Shown: piece by piece, positions 25,301-33,921 of the stretch
How the letters are laid out: every line of letters starts with the position of its first letter
Position numbering within the stretch: the stretch's first letter is position 1
DNA from: Burkholderiales bacterium
GTDB taxonomy: Bacteria; Pseudomonadota; Gammaproteobacteria; Burkholderiales; Burkholderiaceae_C
DNA: 42,601 nt
NCBI GenBank assembly: GCA_018969975.1
Contig: JAGWXI010000015.1
Location: 1-42,601, forward strand
Direction: 5' to 3'
Position numbers and translations under genes: made by a program
Notes under the pieces: model-generated
The model's database searches: none
What the model saw: the letters and a program-made list of their open reading frames with translations, nothing else
Told to the model about the DNA's origin: nothing

Positions 25301-26127
25301 AAGTGAGATTGTAGGCGGGGCAGGGCTTGGCGTGCATTGGCCGAAGTTGCTGTGGCAAGTTCCTCTAGAGAAATACCGCGCAGTTCAGCCAAAACCGTAG
25401 CGATGCGTGGCAACTCGGCGGGGCTGTTTCTACCTTGTGGCTTGCCTTTTTCTCGGTCTTCGGCGGTGGTGTACATCCAATGGGGCGGGATGTCTGGCGC
25501 ATCAGTTTCAAGTACCAAAGCCGATAACGGCAATTCAGTGGCTAGCGCACGCAACTTGGTCGCGCGGTCATAGGTCATGGCGCCGCCGAAGCCAAGTTTG
25601 AAACCCATCTCGATAAACATTTTGGCTTGTTGCAGACTGCCATTGAAAGCATGGGCAATGCCACCCGAGACGGGGAATTGACGAAGCCCTTTGAGCAATC
25701 CGTCTGCGCTGCGCCGCACGTGCAAGATGACGGGGAGTTGGTGGCGTTGCGCAATTTGCAGTTGCGCTTCAAAAAAATGGGTTTGCTTGGCAAACGCCTC
25801 GGGTGTGTTGATTTCTGGCACAAAGCCATCCAAACCAATTTCACCTAGCGCGACCAATCGTGGGTCATCGCGATGCGCATGCAGATGCGTGTCCAAGGTG
25901 GCAAGGTCTTTGTCTTCGGCTTGTGGGGTGTAGAGCGGATGGATGCCCAAAGCGTAGGCGTCTGCAAATCGGTGGGCGAGTAACCGCACTTCGTCAAAGT
26001 GGGATGCCATGACGGCGGGGATGATGCATGTTTCTACGCCCAATGACTTGGCGTTTTCGCGCACCGTATCGCGGTCAGCGTCAAATTCTGCGGCGTCTAG
26101 ATGGCAGTGGGTGTCTATCCAAGGCAT
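25297..26127 (-). CDS. TatD-family metal-dependent hydrolase
   Basis: A 276-residue TIM-barrel nuclease of the TatD family. Metal ligands are visible: H7 and H9 in DTHCHLD, E96 in ALGEIGLD, H136 in VILHVRRS, H159 in GIAHAF and D209 in LETDAPDIPP. The last segment with YTTAEDREKGKPQGRNSP is characteristic. TatD proteins are 3'-5' exonucleases or DNases involved in DNA repair and quality control. A YjjV-type member is possible. It starts 4 bases after lolD ends and is followed by a 4-base overlap. Confidence 0.93.
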   Translation of the reverse strand: MPWIDTHCHLDAAEFDADRDTVRENAKSLGVETCIIPAVMASHFDEVRLLAHRFADAYALGIHPLYTPQAEDKDLATLDTHLHAHRDDPRLVALGEIGLDGFVPEINTPEAFAKQTHFFEAQLQIAQRHQLPVILHVRRSADGLLKGLRQFPVSGGIAHAFNGSLQQAKMFIEMGFKLGFGGAMTYDRATKLRALATELPLSALVLETDAPDIPPHWMYTTAEDREKGKPQGRNSPAELPRIATVLAELRGISLEELATATSANARQALPRLQSHL

Positions 26128-26131
26128 GGCC

Positions 26132-26839
26132 TTAGTCTTGCAAACTGCCTGCTACCAAATGCAGTTGTCTGTCACAACGGCTTGCGAGCTGGGTGTCGTG
26201 CGTGACCACGACAAAGGCTGTGCCTTGCGAATGGGCTAAGTCGAGCATCATGGAGAACACAAGGTCTGCAGTGTTGCGGTCTAGGTTGCCCGTAGGTTCG
26301 TCTGCTAATAAACAGGCAGGCCGTGTTACCAAAGCACGGGCAATCGCCACACGCTGGCGTTCGCCGCCAGACAACTCGGCTGGGCGATGTTGCATGCGTG
26401 GGCCAAGACCTACAGATTCCAGCAGACCTTTTGCCTGCGCATGGGCCGCACTGCGGTCCATTCGGCGTATCCACAAAGGCATGGCCACGTTGTCGATGGC
26501 GCTGAACTCTGGCAAGAGGTGGTGGAACTGGTACACAAAGCCCAAGTGATGGTTACGTAAATCGCCCAATTCACTGGCGCTGAGTCCGCTCAGTGTTTGG
26601 CCTAACAAGTTCACAGAGCCTGAGGTGGGTAAATCCAAACCGCCCAAGATATGCAACAAAGTGCTTTTGCCAGACCCCGATGCGCCGACGATGGCCAAGG
26701 TTTCGCCAGCGGACACCGAAAGGTTGACATCTTGCAGGACAGACACGTCCAGTGCTCCTTCGCTGAACCGCCTGCTGATATGGTGCGCTTCTAAAACAGC
26801 TGTCTTGTTCAACTTGGCAAAACTGACCGGCTTATTCAT
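26132..26839 (-). CDS. lolD: LolD, lipoprotein-releasing ABC transporter ATPase
   Basis: With the ATG at 26839 the protein is 235 residues. Walker A GASGSGKST (52-60), LSGGERQRVAIARAL and Walker B CLLADEP are intact, together with the LolD-typical LGFVYQFHHLLPEFSA segment. LolD powers release of outer-membrane lipoproteins from the inner membrane to LolA. The gene overlaps the end of the lolC-like gene by eight bases, so the pair is translationally coupled. Upstream in-frame codons to 26902 lie within lolC. Confidence 0.95.
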   Translation of the reverse strand: MNKPVSFAKLNKTAVLEAHHISRRFSEGALDVSVLQDVNLSVSAGETLAIVGASGSGKSTLLHILGGLDLPTSGSVNLLGQTLSGLSASELGDLRNHHLGFVYQFHHLLPEFSAIDNVAMPLWIRRMDRSAAHAQAKGLLESVGLGPRMQHRPAELSGGERQRVAIARALVTRPACLLADEPTGNLDRNTADLVFSMMLDLAHSQGTAFVVVTHDTQLASRCDRQLHLVAGSLQD

Positions 26840-28121
26840 AGCGCAACGCCTGTGCAGGTTGGATGCGGCTAGCGCGCCAACTCGGATAAATCGTCGCCAC
26901 AAACGACAAGGCCAGCGATATCAAAGCCACGGGCCAAATATCGGCGGACTGCGGATCACTCGGCATACGGCTGATCAAATAAATATCGCGCGGCAGAAAA
27001 CTTGCACCCAGCAATTGCTCGATCGCAGGAACGATGACGTCGATGTTGAATGCCACGCCAAGACCCAGCAGCAGTCCACCCAAAGTGCCCATCACCCCTA
27101 CGGTCGCGCCTTGCACCACAAAAATCGCCAAGATGCTCGACGGGCTAGCACCCAGCGTGCGCAGAATCGCAATGTCAGCGCGTTTGTCGGTCACGGTCAT
27201 GACCAAGGTTGTTACCAAGTTAAAAGCTGCCACCGCCACGATCAGGGTGAGGATGATGAACATCATGCGTTTTTCAACTTGCACAGCAGCAAACCAGGTG
27301 CGGTTTTGACGCGTCCAATCGCGCACGATCACTTCGCCACCTAAAAGGGCTGAGAGTTCATAAGCCACCGAGCGCGCATCGTTGATGTGTTGAATCTTGA
27401 GTCGAATGCCGCTTGGGGCCTCGACCCGAAAAATACGTTGTGCGTCTTCGACATGCATGAGCGCCAAGGTGGCGTCGTATTCGTAATGGCCAGAATCAAA
27501 AATGCCAGACACCGTGAGCTGCTTTAGGCGCGGCAATACGCCAGCAGGTGTTACTTGACCGCCAGGCGAGATGAGTGTGATGCTCTCACCCACTTGCACA
27601 CCCATGGCAAGTGCAAGTTCACCACCCAACACCACATTGAAAGTGCCAGGTTGCAAAGAAGCCATGGCTTTTGGTGGAAGCTGCAAAGTGAAGTCGCTGA
27701 CCTTGGCTTCTAGCTCGGGTTCAATACCGCGCACCAAGGCACCGCGCATGTCTTCACCACGGGCTAACAAAGCTTGCTGCGCGACAAAAGGAGCGGCGGC
27801 CACTACTTCAGGGTGCTGGCCAACTTTTTTGAGCACAGCGCCGACATCCGGAAAACCCTCGCCAGTAGGTGTTGTCAGTTCGATGTGCGAAACAACGGCA
27901 AGCATGCGGTCGCGCACTTCTTTTTGAAAACCATTCATCACGCTCAACACGATGATCAAAGCGGCGACCCCCAAAGCGATGCCCAACATTGACACGCCAG
28001 AAATAAACGAAATAAATCCGTTGCGCCCAGCGCTGCGGCCCGCACGCGTGTAGCGCCAGCCGATCAGTAATTCATAGGGAAGAGAGGAAGAGCGGTTTTT
28101 CACAGGGGGAGATTGTGTCAT
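26832..28121 (-). CDS. lolC: LolC/LolE-family lipoprotein-releasing permease
   Basis: A 429-residue inner-membrane protein with the family N-terminus YELLIGWRYTRAG, a first helix with GFISFISGVSMLGIALGVAALIIVLSVMNGFQKEVRDR split over it, a large periplasmic domain, and three C-terminal helices of the FtsX/MacB type (TLVMTVTDKRADIAILRTLGAS). Only one LolC/E gene is present, as in species with a single LolF-type homodimer. The ATG at 28121 is preferred to a TTG at 28130. It is the first gene of the eight-gene minus operon and is divergent from the RpfE-like gene by 17 bases. Confidence 0.93.
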   Translation of the reverse strand: MTQSPPVKNRSSSLPYELLIGWRYTRAGRSAGRNGFISFISGVSMLGIALGVAALIIVLSVMNGFQKEVRDRMLAVVSHIELTTPTGEGFPDVGAVLKKVGQHPEVVAAAPFVAQQALLARGEDMRGALVRGIEPELEAKVSDFTLQLPPKAMASLQPGTFNVVLGGELALAMGVQVGESITLISPGGQVTPAGVLPRLKQLTVSGIFDSGHYEYDATLALMHVEDAQRIFRVEAPSGIRLKIQHINDARSVAYELSALLGGEVIVRDWTRQNRTWFAAVQVEKRMMFIILTLIVAVAAFNLVTTLVMTVTDKRADIAILRTLGASPSSILAIFVVQGATVGVMGTLGGLLLGLGVAFNIDVIVPAIEQLLGASFLPRDIYLISRMPSDPQSADIWPVALISLALSFVATIYPSWRASRIQPAQALRYE

Positions 28122-28138
28122 CAAGGACAATCGCGGCT

Positions 28139-29242
28139 ATGTCTTTTGATTTACCCACGTGGGTGCTTCCTTATGCGCTGTGGTCTGGCCATCGCGCACC
28201 AGCTAACTGGCTACCGAACGACGCCTTGCCTCATGTGCGCCAATGGCTGCGTGACATGCAACGCATATCGGTGACCCAAGAAGCCCCACAAGAGCCCTTA
28301 CCCAGCAGTTTGTCCATGCCGCATGAAGTGGCGCAGGCTAAAGCTTTGGGCTGGGATTTTCCAGATGGCTGTATTCCATGGGCCGCAAATGCAGCAGCCG
28401 AACAACATTTAAGTGCTGACACATCGGCTTGGTCTTTTGTCACGCTGTGCAATTGGCATGTCAGCAATGGCCAAGTCACTATGGGTGACCCAGCGCAATT
28501 GCAGATCGACCCGAATACAGACATACAGCTTTTTGAAGCGATGCAAGGTTTTTTCGCGCAAGACGGTATTGCGCTCTACCCATACGCGCCGGGTCAGTGG
28601 CTAGCACAATCCGATGTATTTGCCAATTTGCCAACCGCCTCGCTCGATCGGGTGATTGGCCGCAATATGGATTCATGGTTAGTGGGCGGTGCAACGCCGA
28701 CGGGGCCTGCCACCTTGCTGCGACGTTTGCAAAATGAAATGCAAATGTTGCTCTATACCCATGAGGTCAATGCCAACCGCGGTCTAGCCATCAACTCTTT
28801 GTGGTGGCATGGTGCTGGCGCTTTGCCTACTAGTGCGAAAACTAGTCTTGCGAAAGAAAACCCAACAAACTTACCTCGACCTTCAACGCTACAAACTTTC
28901 AATGAAGCGCAATTACGGGCTATTTCAGATTTACGCAACGCTTCTTTGCAACAAGACTGGCAAGGTTGGATGCAAGCTTGGACCTTGTTAGACCAAACGC
29001 TTTTTGCTGATTTGCTCAAACGCGTCCAACATGGCGAAACCATGCAACTGGTGTTGTGCGGTGAGTATGAGCGACATGTTTATGAAACACGACCTGCTTC
29101 CGCTTGGAGCAGGCTGCAAGCTATCGTAGGTTGGCAAGACCTTTGGCAATCCAATGCGGTTTTACAAAATATTGCAAGGCGATTTGGCGCAACGGCATTA
29201 CACGAACGTTTAGTCGTTCCACCCAGATCTGAGGACATGTGA
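28139..29242 (+). CDS. RpfE-like protein upstream of recJ
   Basis: The 367-residue soluble protein resembles the RpfE-type proteins, sometimes called phosphoglycerate mutase-like, encoded beside recJ in Burkholderiales and in the Xanthomonas rpf region. Visible features are LGWDFPDGCIPWAA, NWHVSNGQVTMGDP, GRNMDSWL, LRRLQNEMQMLLY and INSLWWHGAGALP. The last two segments are the most family-like. Biochemical function is not established. The ATG at 28139 avoids overlap with the divergent lolC start; a GTG at 28115 would overlap it. The stop overlaps the recJ start by one base (TGATG). A stretch at about 28830-28915 is locally more lysine- and asparagine-rich and probably a linker. Confidence 0.78.
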   Translation: MSFDLPTWVLPYALWSGHRAPANWLPNDALPHVRQWLRDMQRISVTQEAPQEPLPSSLSMPHEVAQAKALGWDFPDGCIPWAANAAAEQHLSADTSAWSFVTLCNWHVSNGQVTMGDPAQLQIDPNTDIQLFEAMQGFFAQDGIALYPYAPGQWLAQSDVFANLPTASLDRVIGRNMDSWLVGGATPTGPATLLRRLQNEMQMLLYTHEVNANRGLAINSLWWHGAGALPTSAKTSLAKENPTNLPRPSTLQTFNEAQLRAISDLRNASLQQDWQGWMQAWTLLDQTLFADLLKRVQHGETMQLVLCGEYERHVYETRPASAWSRLQAIVGWQDLWQSNAVLQNIARRFGATALHERLVVPPRSEDM

Positions 29243-30951
29243 TGCAATTTATTTCCCGCGAGGTAGCGCCTCGCAGTGTTTGGGCTTTGGAACAAGCGGG
29301 CGTGCACCCGTTGTTAGCGCGTTTGTATGCGGCGCGCGGTATCCATGAAGCGCATCAACTCGATACATCCCTTGCGCAATTACTACCACCCAGCGGTTTG
29401 AAAGGTATTGCACAAGCGGCTGAGTTATTGGCAGACGCAATTGCAGCCAACAAAAAACTTTGTATCGTTGCTGATTACGACTGCGACGGCGCCACGGCAT
29501 GTGCAGTGGCGCTAAGAGGTCTGCGTATGTTGGGCGCGCAACAGGTGTCTTACATCGTGCCAGACCGTGTGGTGGACGGCTATGGCTTAACGCCGCCAAT
29601 CGCTGAACGCGTTAAAGCCAGTGGTGCGGACGTGTTGATCACGGTGGACAACGGCATTGCTAGCGTAGAAGGTGTAGCAACCGCCAAAGCACTGGGCTTA
29701 CAAGTCTTGGTGACAGACCACCATTTGCCAGCCGCTGTATTGCCCGATGCCGATGCCATCGTTAATCCCAACCAACCGGGTTGCACGTTCGAGAGCAAAG
29801 CCTTAGCAGGCGTGGGTGTGATGTTTTATGTATTGCTAGTGTTGCGTGCACTGCAACGCACGCGCGGTGTGTGGGACGCGCAATCGCAACCTAAGCTCGA
29901 CAGCCTCTTGCCTTTGGTGGCTTTGGGTACGGTGGCCGATGTCGTCAAACTAGACGCCAACAACCGCCGTTTGGTCGCGCAGGGGTTGGCACGTATTCGC
30001 AAAGGCGCCATGCCTGCTGGCATGTCAGCTTTGTTGGTGGCAGCAGGTCGCGCGAGTGCGCAATGCACGGCGCAAGATTTTGGTTTTGCATTAGGGCCGC
30101 GTATCAACGCTGCAGGGCGTTTGGCGGATATGACCTTAGGTATTGAATGCCTCTGTACCGACGACCTAGCGCGTGCCACTGAATTGGCCACTGCCCTAGA
30201 CCGCATCAATCGCGAACGTCGTGTCATCGAAGGCGATATGCGTGACCAAGCACTGGTTATTGCGCAAGACATGCTCGATCCTGATGAAACGCCGCCTCCA
30301 GCTTTGTGCGTGTTTGACCCAGAGTTTCATGAAGGCGTGGTGGGTATCGTGGCGGCGAAGTTGAAAGATTTGCACCACCGTCCCACTTTTGTTTTTGCGC
30401 CTAGCCAAGCCAGTGGTAAATCGCATGAACTCAAAGGTTCAGGTCGATCGATTCCCGGTTTTCATTTGCGCGATGCTTTGGACTTGGTGGTCAAACGGCA
30501 TCCCGGCGTGTTGTTGCGCTTTGGTGGTCACGCCATGGCTGCAGGTTGCACGATAGAAGAAGAGCAATTGGGGCTTTTTGAAGAAGCCTTGCAACAAGTG
30601 GCACAAGAGTGGTTGGACGACGCTACCTTGCAACGCCGTTTGCAAACTGATGGCCCGTTGCCACCAGAGTTTCGACGTCCCGATATGGCGGACGTTCTGG
30701 CGCAAGAAGTGTGGGGGCAAGGTTTCGCAGCACCGACTTTTAGTGAAAACATCGAAGTCTTAGGCCAACGTTTGGTCGCTGAAAAACATTTGTCTTTGAA
30801 GCTACGTCACCATGGGCAACCGGTAGACGGCATTTGGTTCGGACGTGTAGAACCTTTGCCACCGCTGGCGCATTTGGCGTACCGCATAGAGACGGACGCA
30901 TGGCAAGGCACCAAGCGTGTGCGTTTTGTGGTGGAAGGCATGGCAGAGTAA
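29242..30951 (+). CDS. recJ: Single-stranded-DNA 5'-3' exonuclease RecJ
   Basis: A 569-residue DHH-family nuclease. Motif I DYDCDG (78-83), motif II VDNG, the DHH triad (159-161), the later LGTVADVV and the DHHA1 segment GGHAMAAG (about 427-434) are all intact, so the metal site is complete. RecJ degrades ssDNA in RecF-pathway recombination and mismatch or base-excision repair. A GAGGA ribosome site six bases upstream supports the ATG at 29242 (a GTG at 29239 is adjacent). Confidence 0.97.
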   Translation: MQFISREVAPRSVWALEQAGVHPLLARLYAARGIHEAHQLDTSLAQLLPPSGLKGIAQAAELLADAIAANKKLCIVADYDCDGATACAVALRGLRMLGAQQVSYIVPDRVVDGYGLTPPIAERVKASGADVLITVDNGIASVEGVATAKALGLQVLVTDHHLPAAVLPDADAIVNPNQPGCTFESKALAGVGVMFYVLLVLRALQRTRGVWDAQSQPKLDSLLPLVALGTVADVVKLDANNRRLVAQGLARIRKGAMPAGMSALLVAAGRASAQCTAQDFGFALGPRINAAGRLADMTLGIECLCTDDLARATELATALDRINRERRVIEGDMRDQALVIAQDMLDPDETPPPALCVFDPEFHEGVVGIVAAKLKDLHHRPTFVFAPSQASGKSHELKGSGRSIPGFHLRDALDLVVKRHPGVLLRFGGHAMAAGCTIEEEQLGLFEEALQQVAQEWLDDATLQRRLQTDGPLPPEFRRPDMADVLAQEVWGQGFAAPTFSENIEVLGQRLVAEKHLSLKLRHHGQPVDGIWFGRVEPLPPLAHLAYRIETDAWQGTKRVRFVVEGMAE

Positions 30952-30953
30952 GT

Positions 30954-31715
30954 ATGGCCACGCAACGCAAAAACAATTTGCCTGAAGTTAATTTCTCCGA
31001 CTACGGTGATGTGCGCTATCTGCACTTAGGCACGCCTTGGGTGCAAGGCTCGATGAAGATCAACAAGCCGTTTGAGATCCATCTGGAATATGTGCAACGC
31101 ATGATGGGCTGGTTGCTGTTTGCGGATCTCGATAAGGTAGGAAGCTTGCATGCGATGCAACTTGGACTCGGTGCTGCGTCTTTGACCAAGTTTTGCCACA
31201 AACATTTGCGTATGCAAACGACGGCGATTGAATTGAACCCGCAAGTTGTTGCAGCATGCCGGTTGTGGTTCAAATTGCCTGAAGACACATCCAAATTGAA
31301 TGTGGTGTTGGGAGACGCCGCTGAGGTAGCAGGGCACGACCACTGGCGCGGAAAAATTGACGCCTTGCAAGTGGACTTGTATGACCAAGATGCAGCATGT
31401 CCAGTTTTAGACAGTGAAGCTTTCTATGCAGATTGCAGACAACTACTAACCGACAACGGCTGTATGACTGTCAATTTATTTGGACGCAGTTCAAGCTTCG
31501 AGAGCAGTGTGCAAAAAATTGCCAATGCTTTTGGTAAAGATGCTTTGTGGGCGTTTAGACCCACCAAAGAGGGCAATACGATTTTGATGGCATTGCGCAC
31601 TCCAAGAATTTTTGAACGTGATGCGTTGTTATTGCAAGCGCAACGGATTCAATCACGTTGGCCACTGCAAGCCACAAAATGGTTAAAGGTTTTGTCCCCA
31701 GTCGCGCTGTCTTAA
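30954..31715 (+). CDS. Spermidine-synthase-like protein (SAM-type Rossmann fold)
   Basis: The ATG at 30954, two bases after the recJ stop, gives 253 residues. The class I Rossmann core is visible: MQLGLGAASLTKF (69-80), the acidic ligand residue in TAIELNPQVV (E93), VVLGDAAEV (D121) and VDLYDQDA (141-146). Similar proteins are annotated as spermidine synthase-like and may use S-adenosylmethionine derivatives. The catalytic GGGDG motif of true SpeE appears here as GLGAAS, so polyamine synthesis is uncertain. It is the last gene of the RpfE-like/recJ unit. Confidence 0.82.
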   Translation: MATQRKNNLPEVNFSDYGDVRYLHLGTPWVQGSMKINKPFEIHLEYVQRMMGWLLFADLDKVGSLHAMQLGLGAASLTKFCHKHLRMQTTAIELNPQVVAACRLWFKLPEDTSKLNVVLGDAAEVAGHDHWRGKIDALQVDLYDQDAACPVLDSEAFYADCRQLLTDNGCMTVNLFGRSSSFESSVQKIANAFGKDALWAFRPTKEGNTILMALRTPRIFERDALLLQAQRIQSRWPLQATKWLKVLSPVALS

Positions 31716-31722
31716 ATGTTCA

Positions 31723-31744
31723 TTTGCAAGGGTTAACCCGCAAA
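31723..31744. promoter_or_regulatory. Interrupted palindrome between the recJ unit and tctB
   Basis: TTTGC (31723-31727) and GCAAA (31740-31744) flank a perfect ten-base palindrome GGGTTAACCC at 31730-31739. It starts 8 bases after the stop of the spermidine-synthase-like gene. The downstream tail is only moderately T-rich, so it may be a weak terminator or an operator in the tctB leader. The same GGTTAACC core occurs at 10051-10058. Confidence 0.4.
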
Positions 31745-31842
31745 TCGTTTGTCTTAGCATAGGTAGGTGAAACCCACATCTACCCTTTGGGAATGTGAGG
31801 CCACAATCTGCGCCACTGAGATATTTTGTTTAAGGAGATGAA

Positions 31843-32328
31843 ATGATCAAAAGTCAAAAAGACTTTTTCTCTGGATTGATGTTTGCTGCCATTGGCGGTG
31901 CATTTGCATGGGGGGCTACCAATTATTCTGTTGGAACGGCTGCCCGCATGGGACCAGGATACTTTCCTTTGTTATTAGGAATTTTGCTTGCCGCTTTGGG
32001 TTGCTTTATCGTCTTCTACTCCTTGGTTGAGCATGCAGAAGACGGTGACAAAGTAGGTAGTTTTGCTTGGCGCCCTGTTGTTTATATTTTGGGAGCCAAT
32101 ATTGCCTTTGGCATTTTGTTAGCAGGCTTACCCAGTTTGGGACTGCCGCCAACAGGTTTGATTGCGGGCATTTACGCTTTAACCATCATCTCTAGTAGGG
32201 CTGGCGATGTTTTCAACCTCAAGGAGGTTCTGATACTCGCTACCTTTCTGTCTGTTCTGAGCTATCTCGCATTTATCAAATTATTGAATTTGCAGATGCC
32301 AGTGTGGCCCTCGTTCATTACTGGTTAA
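31843..32328 (+). CDS. tctB: TctB-family small subunit of tripartite tricarboxylate transporter
   Basis: A 161-residue membrane protein with four hydrophobic segments. The family signature is in the first half: AIGGAFAWGATNYSVGTAARMGPGYFPLLLG. An AAGGAG ribosome site precedes the ATG. TctB partners with TctA in secondary transport of citrate-like dicarboxylates or tricarboxylates. The gene lies 17 bases upstream of tctA. No tctC (binding protein) is found on either side. Confidence 0.93.
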   Translation: MIKSQKDFFSGLMFAAIGGAFAWGATNYSVGTAARMGPGYFPLLLGILLAALGCFIVFYSLVEHAEDGDKVGSFAWRPVVYILGANIAFGILLAGLPSLGLPPTGLIAGIYALTIISSRAGDVFNLKEVLILATFLSVLSYLAFIKLLNLQMPVWPSFITG

Positions 32329-32345
32329 GCAGGGAGAAATAGAAC

Positions 32346-33857
32346 ATGGATTTATTAAGTAACTTGGCTTTAGGTTTTGGTGTGGCCTTCACACCCATAA
32401 ATCTGCTTTACTGTCTGATCGGTTGTATTTTGGGGACGTTGATCGGCGTGCTTCCTGGCATTGGGCCTGTGGCCACCATCGCAATGCTTTTGCCCGCAAC
32501 TTATGCGTTGCCGCCTGTTTCAGCTTTGATTATGTTGGCCGGCATTTATTACGGCGCGCAATACGGTGGTTCCACCACCGCTATTTTGGTGAATTTGCCT
32601 GGCGAATCGTCCTCGGTTGTAACAACGATAGATGGCTATCAAATGGCGCGTAAGGGCCGTGCGGGCCCTGCTCTTGCTGCATCTGGACTCGGTTCTTTCT
32701 TTGCTGGCACGATTGGCACCATGATCTTGGCCGCCTTTGCGCCACCTTTGACTGAACTAGCTTTCAAGTTTGGCCCTGCTGAGTATTTCTCGCTCATGGT
32801 GCTGGGCTTAGTGGGTGCCGTCGTATTGGCTTCGGGCTCATTGCTTAAAGCTATTGCGATGATCATCTTGGGTCTTCTAATGGGACTGGTGGGTACTGAC
32901 GTTAATTCTGGCGTTGCCCGGTTTAGTTTTGACATACCTGAGCTGACTGACGGAATTGGCTTTGTGGTTGTTGCGATGGGTGTATTTGGATACGGAGAAA
33001 TCATCTCTAATCTGTCCCGACCAGAAGATGAACGCGAAGTCTTCACTGCCAAAGTGGAGGGTTTGTTCCCTACCAAAGAAGACTTCAAAAACATGTTGCC
33101 TGCGGTAATTCGCGGAACATCTTTAGGCGCACTACTTGGCGTGTTACCAGGGGGTGGTGCATTGCTAGCAGCTTTTGCTGCTTACACCATCGAGAAGAAG
33201 ACAAAGTTGCGTCCTGGCGAAGTGCCTTTTGGACAGGGCAATATTCGTGGCGTGGCTGCGCCTGAATCTGCTAACAATGCTGGCGCGCAAACTTCATTTA
33301 TTCCCCTGCTAACTCTGGGTATTCCACCTAATGCAGTGATGGCTTTGATGGTCGGAGCAATGACGATACACAACATCCAGCCCGGCCCTCAGGTAATGAC
33401 AAGCAACCCACAACTGTTTTGGGGCTTGATCGCTTCAATGTGGATAGGTAACTTAATGCTTGTTATCCTGAACCTGCCGTTGATTGGTATGTGGATCAAG
33501 TTGTTAACAGTTCCCTATCGTTTCCTGTTTCCCGCCATCGTGTTGTTTTGTGCGATTGGTGTTTACTCGACCAATAACAATACATTCGATATTTGGATGG
33601 TCGCAGCCTTTGGCCTTATTGGCTATATTTTTGTAAAGCTGGGCGTAGAGCCTGCGCCTTTATTACTTGGCTTCATATTGGGGCCCATGATGGAGGAGAA
33701 CCTAAGACGTGCTCTGTTGCTCTCACGTGGCGACTGGCTGGTATTTGGCACACGCCCTTTATCTGCCGGATTATTGGCCGCAGCCCTGTTTCTATTGGTT
33801 GTGGTGTTGCTACCTTCTATTCGAAACAAACGTGCAGAGGCTTTTGTCGAAGAATAA
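32346..33857 (+). CDS. tctA: TctA-family large subunit of tripartite tricarboxylate transporter
   Basis: The 503-residue polytopic protein shows TctA motifs: LIGVLPGIGPVATIAMLLP, YYGAQYGGSTTAILVNLPGE, and in the second half LLGVLPGGGALLAAFAAYTIEKK and GNIRGVAAPESANNAGAQTSFIPLL (the inverted repeat). About 10-12 membrane helices are expected. It is followed by a strong intrinsic terminator. Binding proteins for such systems are often encoded elsewhere in Burkholderiales (Bug proteins), so the absence of tctC here does not make it inactive. Confidence 0.96.
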   Translation: MDLLSNLALGFGVAFTPINLLYCLIGCILGTLIGVLPGIGPVATIAMLLPATYALPPVSALIMLAGIYYGAQYGGSTTAILVNLPGESSSVVTTIDGYQMARKGRAGPALAASGLGSFFAGTIGTMILAAFAPPLTELAFKFGPAEYFSLMVLGLVGAVVLASGSLLKAIAMIILGLLMGLVGTDVNSGVARFSFDIPELTDGIGFVVVAMGVFGYGEIISNLSRPEDEREVFTAKVEGLFPTKEDFKNMLPAVIRGTSLGALLGVLPGGGALLAAFAAYTIEKKTKLRPGEVPFGQGNIRGVAAPESANNAGAQTSFIPLLTLGIPPNAVMALMVGAMTIHNIQPGPQVMTSNPQLFWGLIASMWIGNLMLVILNLPLIGMWIKLLTVPYRFLFPAIVLFCAIGVYSTNNNTFDIWMVAAFGLIGYIFVKLGVEPAPLLLGFILGPMMEENLRRALLLSRGDWLVFGTRPLSAGLLAAALFLLVVVLLPSIRNKRAEAFVEE

Positions 33858-33884
33858 GACGCGACATACTTTAAAAATAACTTC

Positions 33885-33912
33885 ACGGCACCTTTAGGTG
33901 CCGTTTCTTTTG
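33885..33912 (+). terminator. Intrinsic terminator between tctA and the first gamma-glutamyltransferase gene
   Basis: A perfect eight-base stem ACGGCACC/GGTGCCGT (33885-33892 with 33897-33904), loop TTTA and tail TTTCTTTT form a standard Rho-independent terminator on the plus strand. It ends only 9 bases before the next start codon, so it probably separates tctBA from the ggt genes or attenuates read-through. Confidence 0.85.
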
Positions 33913-33921
33913 GACCTGATC

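Noticed and set aside
30834-30953. N-terminal extension of the spermidine-synthase-like gene into recJ
   Set aside because: The extra 40 residues come from an out-of-frame read of recJ; the ATG at 30954 two bases after recJ is the natural start.
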